IMG/VR virus record: IMGVR_UViG_3300038557_000002
Span: 1-31,271 of that record
Direction: 5' to 3' (one strand)
DNA: 31,271 nucleotides
From: a virus
Positions 15,241 to 22,539 of the stretch are shown in pieces. The translations under genes were made by a program, and so were the position numbers. The notes below the pieces were generated by a model, which saw only the letters and a program-made list of their open reading frames with translations, had not been told where the DNA came from and did not search any database. The stretch's first letter is position 1; each line of letters starts with the position of its first letter.

Positions 15241-15268
15241 GAAAAAGCCCGGCGGGGGACGCCGGGCT
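15241..15268 (-). terminator. Intrinsic terminator of the capsid transcript
   Basis: On the minus strand a perfect 9-bp GC-rich stem (AGCCCGGCG with CGCCGGGCT) closes a TCCCC loop and runs directly into T4-5. It lies after the capsid and 58-aa gene, ending the most strongly expressed unit before the connector promoter. Confidence 0.9.
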
Positions 15269-15300
15269 CTCAAGGATAGTGCGCTTATTTCTCCCAGAAA

Positions 15301-15477
15301 TTATCGCGTCTCTTTGGTCGGTCCACTACGGACGGCCTTTTCAGCCTTCCGTGTCTCCACGACCGGGATCGCATAGCCAGCGGCCAAGTATCTCTTGGCC
15401 CGCTCGCCTTCGACGATGTCGCCGGGGACAAGGCCCCCGGCTCCATTCATCAGCGCGGTGATCATGCGCGCTTTCAT
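15301..15477 (-). CDS. Small head-associated hypothetical protein, 58 aa
   Basis: This short gene starts one base after the capsid stop codon (TAA, G, ATG at 15477) and ends with TAA at 15303-15301, 33 bases before the terminator. It therefore belongs to the capsid unit. The product starts MKARMITALMNGAGGLVPGD, continues IVEGERAKRYLAAGYAIPV and has a charged end (RKAEKAVRSGPTKETR). The GLVPGDIVEGE---R-L-AGYA pattern resembles small proteins encoded between capsid and connector genes in other phages, where decoration or completion roles are common. The role here is inferred from position only. Confidence 0.7.
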   Translation of the reverse strand: MKARMITALMNGAGGLVPGDIVEGERAKRYLAAGYAIPVVETRKAEKAVRSGPTKETR

Positions 15478-15478
15478 C

Positions 15479-16678
15479 TTACGCCTTGATCTTCAGACCA
15501 GCGACGCAGTTCGGGTTCATCAGATCGCCATCGTAACGACCGAAGCCGACGAACACGACTTGATCCGAGGTCATGGCCAGTTCATCCGAACGCTTTATCG
15601 AGTAGTCGCTGACCTTACGGAAGGTGTAACCCTTCAGATCGCCATAGATGGCGCCGATCGAACCGGCGGTCGTGACCATGTCCGGGTTGATCACGTAGGG
15701 CTTGCCCAGGATCGTCCCTTCGGCGCCAGCCGTCAGGCCGGGTTGCCAGATGTAGCGACCTTCAGCGTCCTTCAGAGTGCGAGCTTCCAGAAGGAAGGCG
15801 TCCGAGAACATCCACTTACCAGCGGCGCGGTAAGCCGGAGCCACCTTGTGTTGCAGGGCGAAAAGTTCGTCCGCAACGGCCTTGGCGCCCAGCGTGGTGA
15901 CCAGCTTGGATGCGTCAGCAGCCACGGCGGTGACAATGCCATGGGGCTGGTTAGAGCCGGTGCCGTTGGTGAAGTGACGGTTCAGGATGCGGGCGATACG
16001 ATCGTTCAGAGCGTTCGAAACCAGGGCGACGATGTCGGTGTTCGAATCTTGCAGAAGCTCATTCGAGATCATGACCTTACCCGACGTGTATTTGAACGCA
16101 CCCAGGGCGCGTTGCGTCAGGGTGATGTCGGTTTCCGGAGCTTCAGTCGCTTCACCGATCAGCGAACCGACGTTTGAACGGTCGTCCAACGAGTTCTGGA
16201 AAATCTCGTTGCCGTTGTCGGTGGACAGGATCGTAACGTTGGCGCCGTCGATCATCGGACCGACTTCGCCGCGTGCGACTTGGACTTCCGACTGAGTCGA
16301 GGACGGAGCGGTGAAACCACCCTTGGCGTCGGTTGCGACGTTCATCGCACGCAGTTCGCGAGCGGAAATGTCACCGCGTAGATAGGAAACGAAAGCGGCG
16401 CGTTGCTCAGCTTCACGTCCACCTTCAGCGGACTTGGCCGAACGGGTCTGCGACGGACGATCGAAGTCGGTTTCGTTGGCGATCTTCTCGCGCTTGGCCA
16501 GATCGTCGCTCAGGTCGGCGCGAGAGCCATAGCTGTCGGCCTCAGCCAGCATACGACGGACTTCGGTTTCGGCTTCACCCCGAGCTTCGGGGGCCAGCTT
16601 CTCCATCTCGTCCATCTTGGCGCGGGCTTGGAATTCGATTTCCGCCTTACGTTGGCGAAGTTCGCGGGAGGTATTCAT
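15479..16678 (-). CDS. Major capsid protein, HK97 family, 399 aa
   Basis: It forms the icosahedral shell. Residues 1 to about 110 are charged and coiled-coil-like (MNTSRELRQRKAEIEFQARA and onward), the typical delta or scaffolding domain removed by the protease. The shell part starts near MNVATDAKGGFTAPSS, with HK97-type segments LTQRALGAFKYTSGKVMISNELLQDS and NRHFTNGTGSNQPHGI. GRYIWQPGLTAGAEGTILGKPYVI and GAIYGDLKGYTFRKV follow. Length is normal (about 390-410). ATG 16678 has GGAGA six bases upstream and a leader of about 35 bases from an ATAAATA element. Order portal, protease, capsid is canonical. Confidence 0.96.
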   Translation of the reverse strand: MNTSRELRQRKAEIEFQARAKMDEMEKLAPEARGEAETEVRRMLAEADSYGSRADLSDDLAKREKIANETDFDRPSQTRSAKSAEGGREAEQRAAFVSYLRGDISARELRAMNVATDAKGGFTAPSSTQSEVQVARGEVGPMIDGANVTILSTDNGNEIFQNSLDDRSNVGSLIGEATEAPETDITLTQRALGAFKYTSGKVMISNELLQDSNTDIVALVSNALNDRIARILNRHFTNGTGSNQPHGIVTAVAADASKLVTTLGAKAVADELFALQHKVAPAYRAAGKWMFSDAFLLEARTLKDAEGRYIWQPGLTAGAEGTILGKPYVINPDMVTTAGSIGAIYGDLKGYTFRKVSDYSIKRSDELAMTSDQVVFVGFGRYDGDLMNPNCVAGLKIKA

Positions 16679-16718
16679 TCAGTTCTCCAATAAAAGTCGT
16701 GATGACTGTTGTTGGAGA

Positions 16719-16725
16719 TATTTAT
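16719..16725 (-). promoter_or_regulatory. TAAATA element with leader, capsid gene
   Basis: The element reads ATAAATA on the minus strand, about 40 bases before ATG 16678. A start near 16713 would give a leader of about 35 bases carrying GGAGA. The capsid is one of only three units with a Shine-Dalgarno leader behind this element. Confidence 0.55.
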
Positions 16726-16763
16726 GTTTTGACCCGCGATGACTGGCTCTCAGGCCGGTCTAA

Positions 16764-17435
16764 TCACCGCTTACTGACGTTGTCAGCATGACGACGAAGC
16801 AATTCCATACGTAGTTCCTCGAACCGGCTGGCCGACTCTCGAATTTCATCTTCGGTGGGTCCAGTTTGGAGGGCCTCACGAATGATCTCCTTCGTCTCAA
16901 CGGCGTTCCGCTCAGCCACCCAGGCGTCACGGCTCCGTAGGGCGACCGAAGTCGCCGAATAGGCCGGATAGGTCACCAGAGAGACTTCGGTCAGTTCGAG
17001 TTCGAAGACCGTCCGAACGAAGACGCCGTCCGCTTTGTCTTCCCAGGCGTCGCGGTGGGTGTAGAAGCCGAAGCTGACCTGGAGGTCTTTGCGAGCCAGC
17101 GTCTTCCGTTGCTTCTCGTCCAAACCATCGATGTCGAATTCGAACCTCAGGCCCAGGTCGTCGCCGAAGAGACGGAGGGTTCCGGACTGGGTCGAAGCCA
17201 GAATGTCGGCGTGGTCGTGTTGCCAGAAGAGGTAAACGTTCGCCTCGCCAGCGGCGACCTTGCGAAGGCTTTCGTCGAAGGCGCCTGGAGCCAAAACCTC
17301 ACGGAAGTCGCCCAGGATTTCACTGGGGCTGTTGTAGAGAGCGGCATATCCACCGGCGGTCTTCCCATCGGCGATGTCGGCGCGAACGGCGCGGGTTTCG
17401 GGTTGGCCGTATGTCCGGCGTTCTAGCTTATCCAT
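16764..17435 (-). CDS. Prohead maturation protease, HK97 family (U35-type), 223 aa
   Basis: This serine protease removes the capsid delta domain. Visible markers are GYAALYNSPSEILGDFREVLAPGAFDESL near residues 29-57, then LFWQHDHADILAS (catalytic His at 73 or 75) and the DLQVSFGF Ser near 121. ELTEVSLVTYPAY, with its Glu near 150, completes the set. ATG 17435 is chosen because GGAGG lies nine bases upstream; ATG 17441 is only three bases from it. The gene overlaps the portal stop by eight bases and has no own TAAATA element, so it depends on the portal transcript. A helical C-terminal tail of about 50 residues follows the protease core. Confidence 0.92.
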   Translation of the reverse strand: MDKLERRTYGQPETRAVRADIADGKTAGGYAALYNSPSEILGDFREVLAPGAFDESLRKVAAGEANVYLFWQHDHADILASTQSGTLRLFGDDLGLRFEFDIDGLDEKQRKTLARKDLQVSFGFYTHRDAWEDKADGVFVRTVFELELTEVSLVTYPAYSATSVALRSRDAWVAERNAVETKEIIREALQTGPTEDEIRESASRFEELRMELLRRHADNVSKR

Positions 17436-18747
17436 TGTCATCTTCCTCCAGGGCCGCGTCGGGCTCTTCGTTCTCTTTGTTGGGTTCTTCGGCTCCGACT
17501 TCGGCGTCCGGCTCTGCGTCCAGGATGTCGGCGATTTGGGCCATCGGGACGGTGGCGCCCTGGATGTAGAGTTCGTCTCCACCTTCCTTGGCTTCCATGT
17601 TGAGCTTGGCGCGGACTTCGTTCGGGGTCAGGAACCCGCCGTGGATGCCGATCCGGAAGCTGTCGTATTGCGTCTTCAGATCGCCGCGTTCCAATCCAGC
17701 CATCTCAAATTCGACGTAGCTGGAGCGATTACGGTCCGCGAAAAGCTTCGCGTTCATCTCAGCTTCCATCATGACCAGGATCGGGCGGATCGTGTGCTGG
17801 CTGAAGTGGATGTTGAGTTGTTCGACGTTCGAATACGTCGATTTTGAATGGTCCTGGATGAACGACGGCGGAATGTTGAAGATGCGCGCGACTTCGCCAA
17901 GATGATAGCCGCGAAGTTCGACGTGTTGCTGGTTCTTCGCGTCAGAGCCAATGGCCTTGATCTCGAAACCGTTCGGCATCGGTAGAGCCGGGAGTTTCTT
18001 CGCCCGAATGCTACGCAGACCCGCCCAAATGCTTTCGACGCCACGCGCCATCGCCTCCGGCGATCCCTGCGGCTGAGTGATGACGTGAGCGGGGATGCCT
18101 CCGCTCTGGAACATGTGAGAGGCCGAACGCTGGGCCGCGATCATCTCGCCGATGATGTTGCGGTTCAGTTGGATCGGGTTGGTGGTCTGACCGTCGTGGG
18201 TGATCGGACCCTTGGCGAAGTCGAGAATCTTCCAGGCCGGTATCCGCTTCGTTCGCCCGAAGTCGTCGGTGTGGACGTAGGTCCGGACGTTGTCGTCGTC
18301 GATCTCGACCTGAACCCGCTTCTCATCCAACGGCATGAAGCCGATGACGCGGTTCTTCGCGTTCATCTCGATGTAGGTGATGGCCCGGTTCGACAGGTGG
18401 AGCCGGGTGACCGCCCAATAGACCCACTGGGGCGCCGTCATCATCGAACGCGGGCTCACCACATCGTGGATGATGCGCTGGAGCGGATCACCTGGACCGG
18501 CTTTGACCCGACCCTCGCCGGTGCGGCGGTAAAGATTGAGCGGAAGAGAAGCGCACGTCGATGCGATCGCGTGGACGGCGGCTGAGATCGCCGGAACACC
18601 CATGGCGTCCGTTTCGGTGACGCGTTCGCCGGAGAATGCTCCGGGGGTGCCATTGATCATCAGGGCGGCGTCGCTGCTGCCGCTTCCCGTAATGTTGAAT
18701 GATTTCTGAGTCCTGGAGCGTTTTTCTCCGAAGCCGAATAGAGCCAT
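17428..18747 (-). CDS. Portal protein, HK97 family, 439 aa
   Basis: It forms the dodecameric DNA-entry ring. Recognisable parts are VPAISAAVHAIASTCASLPLNLYRR near residue 50 and DPLQRIIHDVVSPRSMMTAPQWVYW near 90. GYHLGEVARIFNIPPSFIQDHSKSTYSNVEQ (about 280-315) is the strongest family marker. The C-terminus is an acidic tail (NKENEEPDAALEEDDNG). Length is normal. ATG 18747 follows a CTAAATA element by four bases, and the terminase stop codon lies inside that element. It overlaps the protease gene. Confidence 0.95.
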   Translation of the reverse strand: MALFGFGEKRSRTQKSFNITGSGSSDAALMINGTPGAFSGERVTETDAMGVPAISAAVHAIASTCASLPLNLYRRTGEGRVKAGPGDPLQRIIHDVVSPRSMMTAPQWVYWAVTRLHLSNRAITYIEMNAKNRVIGFMPLDEKRVQVEIDDDNVRTYVHTDDFGRTKRIPAWKILDFAKGPITHDGQTTNPIQLNRNIIGEMIAAQRSASHMFQSGGIPAHVITQPQGSPEAMARGVESIWAGLRSIRAKKLPALPMPNGFEIKAIGSDAKNQQHVELRGYHLGEVARIFNIPPSFIQDHSKSTYSNVEQLNIHFSQHTIRPILVMMEAEMNAKLFADRNRSSYVEFEMAGLERGDLKTQYDSFRIGIHGGFLTPNEVRAKLNMEAKEGGDELYIQGATVPMAQIADILDAEPDAEVGAEEPNKENEEPDAALEEDDNG

Positions 18748-18751
18748 GCCG

Positions 18752-18758
18752 TATTTAG
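18752..18758 (-). promoter_or_regulatory. TAAATA element ahead of the portal gene
   Basis: The element reads CTAAATA on the minus strand with 4 bases (CGGC) to ATG 18747. The TerL stop TAA (18757-18755) is part of it. Confidence 0.6.
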
Positions 18759-20431
18759 GCGGCGGCTCCCCAGGCTCCGGCGAAGGGGTTGTAAGTGGGG
18801 TCTTCGAATGGGTTTGTGATGACGTTCGATGTCGTTCGATCGCGTTCCATCAAGCCCAAAGCCATCGCGAGCGTCACCGCGCCGTCGATGCGGAAGCGAG
18901 ACTTGGACTTATCCAGCTTGCGCGCGCCGGTTGGGTCTTGGGTCGTGATCGCGTTGGAGACGCAGAAGTTCTGGATCGGGTTGTCATCGTGCCGAAGTCG
19001 GTCGTCAGTGATCGCCGCCTGGAGGGCATTCACGGCCACATCCATATCCCTGTATCCCTGCCCCCACGGCTCCAGCCGCAAGCCATCACCTGGGCCGATC
19101 TGAGCTTCGAACTGGAGGTGGTCCAGGCAACGAAGGAACTCGTCTATTTTCCAACGGTCATAGGCCAAAGCCTTCACCCGATACTTAGTCGCCAGTTCGA
19201 CCACGGCGAGCGCGGTCACCATCGGATCGATCGATTCCTTGGGCGAGGTCCGGAGGTTTCCTTGGATGTGTTGGGCGACGTAGTCGAAGCCGTCGCGGTT
19301 CGAATGCTCACGCAGGAGATCGGCGGGTTTCCAGAACAGGGTCGAGGTCCTGAGCGGCTTTTCCGTGGTTCCGAAGTCGGGCTCCACCGTGAGGATCGAC
19401 AGGGCCGTGAGGTCGAAGCGACCTGACTGGTCGAGGGCCAGGTACACTTCGGCCTTCTCTTCGATCTCGAAGTCGTCGGCGGCGCGTTTCCAAAGCTTCT
19501 GAGGGATCAAGCTGGCATGCATCGAAACCCGCTGATTGTAGAGGTAGAGGCGGAAGCCTTGCTCTTCTGACGGGAGGCGCGCGGCGCGACCGGCCTGAGC
19601 TTCGAAATCTCCAAGGTCGCGGAAATCACCCAGCGCGGGGTTGCAGCCGAACCAAACCTCACGGTCGTCGATCGCAGCGTCATCGGGCGCGGCGTAGAGG
19701 TGGCAAGCCGTGGTGGGGTCCTGACCCGTAAGACCATCGTCGATGAGGATGCTCATCGGATGTTGAGGGTCATGGGACTGGGTCGAGATCGCGACGAAAA
19801 GCGGCTCTTTGCGCGAGGCGAAACCGTAGCGGAGGGCTGTCAAAAGCTTGGCGTTCGGAGCCTCGCCGAGTTCATCATAGATGATCAGGCTGGGCTTGAA
19901 GCCCTGTTTGGTCGAGGCGTCCGCAGACAGGGCGCGAAACTTCGACCCTTGGCATCGTTTCAGGCCGCTAGACGGCTTCACGATCATGGTTTTGTTGGCG
20001 AAAATATCAATGATGCTGGCCAACGTCGGGTTGACCTCGATCAGGGCTTTGACCGCATCGAAGATGATCGACGCCTGGAGGCGGTCGTTGGCCGCTGAAT
20101 AGATTTCGCCGTTGGGTTCTGACTCCGGACCAACGAAGTGGACCAGTAGGAGCGGCGCCATCAGGCCGGTCTTCCCGTTCTTTTTCGGCATTGAGAAAAT
20201 CGCCTGACGGATCAGGCGAAGGTTGTTCTCACGGGTCGGGCCGTAAACGTCGCGGATGAATTCCTTTTGCCATTCACGCAGCTTCATCGGCTGGCCGACG
20301 TGAGGGCCTTCCGTGACGAGACAGAAAGTCTCGATAAACTGGATGACGCGTTCGACGCGTTCGTGGTTGAAATCCCCCTCCGACTTCGGTGACCGGTGGA
20401 AGCAAGGGTTCGGCTTAACCTCCGGGATCAC
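18755..20431 (-). CDS. terL: Terminase large subunit, HK97-type, 558 aa
   Basis: This is the ATP-driven packaging motor and DNA-cutting nuclease. Walker A is SMPKKNGKT at about residues 80-88 and Walker B is LIIYDELGEA at about 182-191. YSAANDRLQASIIFDAV between them is typical of Terminase_1-type proteins. The C-terminal nuclease shows YLALDQSGRFDLTALSIL, YDRWKIDEF and a final RIDGAVTLAMALG Asp. GTG 20431 overlaps the TerS stop (GTGA). The open frame extends to 20617, but that part overlaps TerS and is low quality, so I exclude it. Length fits the family. A CCGAAGTCGG site lies at 19371 and another at 20380. Confidence 0.95.
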   Translation of the reverse strand: MIPEVKPNPCFHRSPKSEGDFNHERVERVIQFIETFCLVTEGPHVGQPMKLREWQKEFIRDVYGPTRENNLRLIRQAIFSMPKKNGKTGLMAPLLLVHFVGPESEPNGEIYSAANDRLQASIIFDAVKALIEVNPTLASIIDIFANKTMIVKPSSGLKRCQGSKFRALSADASTKQGFKPSLIIYDELGEAPNAKLLTALRYGFASRKEPLFVAISTQSHDPQHPMSILIDDGLTGQDPTTACHLYAAPDDAAIDDREVWFGCNPALGDFRDLGDFEAQAGRAARLPSEEQGFRLYLYNQRVSMHASLIPQKLWKRAADDFEIEEKAEVYLALDQSGRFDLTALSILTVEPDFGTTEKPLRTSTLFWKPADLLREHSNRDGFDYVAQHIQGNLRTSPKESIDPMVTALAVVELATKYRVKALAYDRWKIDEFLRCLDHLQFEAQIGPGDGLRLEPWGQGYRDMDVAVNALQAAITDDRLRHDDNPIQNFCVSNAITTQDPTGARKLDKSKSRFRIDGAVTLAMALGLMERDRTTSNVITNPFEDPTYNPFAGAWGAAA

Positions 20432-20916
20432 TGGATGAGCCCCCCGGTCAGGCTCCCCAGTGTCGGTTTGTCCGAAGTCGCCGAACGCATGGTTTGGCGC
20501 GCCACCGGCGTCAGGAAGAGCGACGGCCCCAGCAAGTTGATCTGGGCGATCGCATCTTTCTGCATGGCGACGAACGGGCTGGCCGTGACCTGACCCATCG
20601 AGCCTTCGGTCGTCCATTCACCCTTCGCCAGACGGGCCGACGCCATCTGGAACTTGGCCACCGCTTCGCAATAGGCGGCGATCTGGAACTTGTCGGTGTT
20701 CCCATAGACGCCGTCCAACTGTGACTGGACCACCTCGCGCCAGATCGCCTGGGCGGGCTTCGACATCGGAGGCATGGTCAGGGGGGTGACGTTTTGGACG
20801 GGGTGCTGGCCAGCGTCGAGAGCGGATTTCGCATCGGCTGACAGACGGTTGCCGGGATCACCGGCGAGGTGTTTTTCTTGGATGGGCTTAGGGGGACGCC
20901 CTCTGGGCTTTGACAT
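20428..20916 (-). CDS. terS: Terminase small subunit, P27 family, 162 aa
   Basis: It binds phage DNA and loads it on TerL. The start MSKPRGRPPKPIQEKHLAGDPGNR matches the P27 terminase pattern (G-RP-KP, then L-GNPG-R), with PPMSKPAQAIWREVVQSQLDG and a C-terminal ASPFVAMQKDAIAQINLL-like helix as in the family. ATG 20916 is five bases after a CTAAATA element. It is coupled to TerL through GTGA. The non-coding stretch directly upstream is the expected site for cos or pac recognition. Confidence 0.92.
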   Translation of the reverse strand: MSKPRGRPPKPIQEKHLAGDPGNRLSADAKSALDAGQHPVQNVTPLTMPPMSKPAQAIWREVVQSQLDGVYGNTDKFQIAAYCEAVAKFQMASARLAKGEWTTEGSMGQVTASPFVAMQKDAIAQINLLGPSLFLTPVARQTMRSATSDKPTLGSLTGGLIQ

Positions 20917-20921
20917 GCCAA

Positions 20922-20928
20922 TATTTAG
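20922..20928 (-). promoter_or_regulatory. TAAATA element ahead of the terminase operon
   Basis: The element reads CTAAATA on the minus strand with 5 bases (TTGGC) to ATG 20916. No -35-like hexamer is seen 16-18 bases upstream. Confidence 0.6.
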
Positions 20929-21188
20929 GAGCCCAGTCGCGGCGACCGGCCTTAGCCGGGTGTCCGCCCAGGCCGACAGGCCACGCCGAAGGCGGCGCCC
21001 AGGGCTGAAAAATGGACTTCGATTTTCGCAGATGTCCGCGTTGTGGGGGGCGACGGTCTCTGGCGAGCGTCATCGCTGGTCCTTCGACCACCCCCTCCCC
21101 TCTGTTGATCCGCCGGACCGGTCGTGGGAGCGACCAATCCGGCTTCATCAATCCGAAAGGAGCGACGATCGTGCCCGACCATCACTCT
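20929..21188 (-). other. 260-base region upstream of terminase; candidate packaging (cos/pac) region
   Basis: No convincing gene lies here. Two short leftward open frames exist (starts near 21182 and 21151), but they are Pro, Arg and Gly-rich and overlap each other. The stretch is GC-rich with small dyads (for example GGCGCCGCCTTCGGCG-type repeats near 20980-21000). A TAAATA element at its right end would transcribe it toward TerS. Placement beside TerS makes it the best candidate for DNA recognition and cutting; the exact site cannot be seen. Confidence 0.35.
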
Positions 21189-21195
21189 TATTTAG
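21189..21195 (-). promoter_or_regulatory. TAAATA element without a clear gene
   Basis: The element reads CTAAATA on the minus strand. GTG lies 3 bases and ATG 6 bases downstream, both just outside the 4-5 base rule. The frame from them (to 20952) is not convincing. It may drive a non-coding RNA through the packaging region. Confidence 0.4.
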
Positions 21196-21216
21196 TATTC
21201 GAGGCGTCGGTTGCGG

Positions 21217-21222
21217 TATGAT
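21217..21222 (+). promoter_or_regulatory. Possible -10 box (TATGAT) for a leaderless zinc-ribbon gene
   Basis: TATGAT is followed by six bases and ATG 21229, so a start of transcription at the ATG is possible. No matching -35 hexamer is visible. It differs from the TAAATA elements and may be read by the host sigma factor. Confidence 0.35.
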
Positions 21223-21228
21223 CGGGAT

Positions 21229-21603
21229 ATGTATTGCACCGATTGTAGTGTCCGTCTGGAAGTAAACGTCAACATCTCAGGTCTAGCCCTGAGGCGTGGG
21301 AACCTGATTTGTCGAAAGTGCAAGAACAAACTTCATTGTCTTAAGTGGTATCATGAAAAAGGCGCGAACGAACGCAGCACGGCGCGGGCGGTCGAGAGAG
21401 CTAAGCGTGAGCAAAAGCCCAAGGCCCCGCCTATACCTAAGTCCCCAGACATCCCGGCCCTGTCCCGATCCATGGTGGGCCATGCCGCTTTGATCCAGGC
21501 TAAGATCGATGCGGTGGCCGACGTGCTGGCCAAGCCAGCCAAGATCACGACCATCACTCTTCGAGGTGGTCAGCCCAAACCATCATCACCTCAAACTCTC
21601 TAG
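21229..21603 (+). CDS. Zinc-ribbon protein of unknown function, 124 aa
   Basis: Two CxxC pairs, CTDC at residues 3-6 and CRKC at 28-31, form a probable zinc ribbon. A basic helix (ERSTARAVERAKREQKPK) and a Pro-rich linker follow, and then a C-terminal helix (GHAALIQAKIDAVADVLAKP). ATG 21229 is preferred to an upstream TTG at 21211 because the Cys pair begins right after it. It is the only rightward gene between the terminase block and the early region, and its last 50 bases overlap the end of the convergent gene. A DNA-binding or transcription-linked role is plausible but unproven. Confidence 0.65.
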   Translation: MYCTDCSVRLEVNVNISGLALRRGNLICRKCKNKLHCLKWYHEKGANERSTARAVERAKREQKPKAPPIPKSPDIPALSRSMVGHAALIQAKIDAVADVLAKPAKITTITLRGGQPKPSSPQTL

Positions 21604-21784
21604 CGGGATCAAAGAGGACCAGGGTCAGGACGTATTGAGGGACCCATGTCCCAAAGGCTGGGTAGGTCGCACGTATGCGGCGCCCAGATAGCCAATACAC
21701 CACCTCATTATCCGTCGCCCATTCGTCCCACTCTTGCGGGCTCACGCCGACCAGGGTGATGACTGGGTTCATCTCGCCCGCCAT
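21554..21784 (-). CDS. Hypothetical protein, 76 aa
   Basis: This is the last gene of the leftward small-gene operon. The product (NPVITLVGVSPQEWDEWATDNEVVYWLSGRRIRATYPAFGTWVPQYVLTLV) is Trp and Tyr-rich with alternating strands and has no recognised motif. ATG 21784 overlaps the HNH gene stop (TGATG). An in-frame ATG at 21772 is an alternative. Its 3' end overlaps the 3' end of the rightward zinc-ribbon gene by 50 bases, so the two mRNAs would have complementary tails. Confidence 0.6.
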   Translation of the reverse strand: MAGEMNPVITLVGVSPQEWDEWATDNEVVYWLSGRRIRATYPAFGTWVPQYVLTLVLFDPAREFEVMMVWADHLEE

Positions 21785-22164
21785 CAGAACCCGCCTCTGT
21801 TTTGGGGATGGGAAGGGTCTATTGGATATCCGTTGGCGTCGGACATGCTGGACCAGCCGCCGCGTTCCTGCTGAGCCTTAGAGGCGTCGTGGTGTGGCTT
21901 ACACAAACCCTGGAGATTCAGGGGGTCGAAGAACAAATCTTCTGATCCACGATGGGGCGTGACGTGGTCCACCACACGGGCCAGTGTGACCCGCTGCTGA
22001 GCCTCACAGAACTTGCAGAACGGGTTGGCGTCGAGGTGATCCCGACGCAGTTTCCGCCACCGACTTCGGTTGTAGAGACGGCGATATTCGTTCGCTTCTG
22101 CTGACCTATCGAACCGTGACAAAACTCTCCCGTCGCCGGACCAGGACCAGCTTGTCATCTTCAA
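21784..22164 (-). CDS. HNH endonuclease, 126 aa
   Basis: A zinc-type HNH fold is clear: CKFC (Cys50, Cys53), VVDHVTPHRG with the Asp66-His67 pair, NLQGLC (Asn83, Cys88) and PHHDA (His91, His92). Small HNH proteins encoded near terminases of HK97-type phages assist terminase in cutting at cos, so a packaging role is plausible. The start is uncertain: ATG 22164 overlaps the previous gene by 59 bases, while TTG 22122, preceded by GGGAGAG, would give a shorter protein that keeps all motifs. It is coupled downstream by TGATG. A CCGACTTCGG site at 22060 encodes part of NRSRW. Confidence 0.88.
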   Translation of the reverse strand: MKMTSWSWSGDGRVLSRFDRSAEANEYRRLYNRSRWRKLRRDHLDANPFCKFCEAQQRVTLARVVDHVTPHRGSEDLFFDPLNLQGLCKPHHDASKAQQERGGWSSMSDANGYPIDPSHPQNRGGF

Positions 22165-22348
22165 CGGTTATGAGCCCGCCGATCGGGACGATCGTTTCCG
22201 ATCCATCCTTGTGGGTCATGATCAGAGCTTGATCAGATGGGCGGACTTTCAGGTCGTGGGTCTCTGGCGTGGCTGACCACATGTGGCTCACCACATCGTA
22301 TGATCCCCGATATTCGACTGGTCTGAAGGCTGAGGTCTTCGTGGTCAT
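22106..22348 (-). CDS. Hypothetical protein, 80 aa
   Basis: ATG 22348 overlaps the TAA of the preceding gene (TAATG). The product has an N-terminal beta region (FRPVEYRGSYDVVSHMWSATPETHDLKVRP) and a strand pair (TIVPIGGLITVEDDKLVLVRR). No family is recognised. It overlaps the proposed HNH start, which is typical for this compact operon or shows that HNH starts later. The function is unknown. Confidence 0.6.
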   Translation of the reverse strand: MTTKTSAFRPVEYRGSYDVVSHMWSATPETHDLKVRPSDQALIMTHKDGSETIVPIGGLITVEDDKLVLVRRRESFVTVR

Positions 22349-22539
22349 TAGGTCAGGTCCTCTCTAAAGACCCGGATGCCGCCCAGGTGGTAACAGTCGC
22401 AGACCCAACACAAATAGACTTGAACGGGGCGGGTTAGCTTTCCAGCCGCCTTCCGCCGCTTCATTGTTTTTTCGGCTTCCCACTCGCTCGCGTGCTTCAC
22501 TTTGCCGGTGTAACGGCAGATTTCATCATTATATGTCAT
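22348..22539 (-). CDS. Small Cys-containing phage protein, possible zinc finger, 63 aa
   Basis: The layout is C--TGK----SEWEAEKTMKRR, then YLCWVCDCYHLGG: Cys8, Cys44, Cys47 (and Cys49) with His51 could bind zinc. This C-TGK/CxxCxxxH pattern is seen in many small phage proteins of unknown role. ATG 22539 overlaps the preceding stop (ATGA). It is part of the leftward operon from 24326. DNA or RNA binding is an inference. Confidence 0.7.
   Translation of the reverse strand: MTYNDEICRYTGKVKHASEWEAEKTMKRRKAAGKLTRPVQVYLCWVCDCYHLGGIRVFREDLT

Noticed and set aside
20431-20617. Extension of TerL up to 20617
   Set aside because: It overlaps TerS in another frame and has no terminase-like sequence; the GTGA overlap at 20431 is the natural start.
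20888-21182. Leftward open frames from 21151 and 21182 upstream of TerS
   Set aside because: They overlap each other, one crosses the TerS promoter element and start, and both are low-complexity. I keep the stretch as non-coding but with modest confidence.
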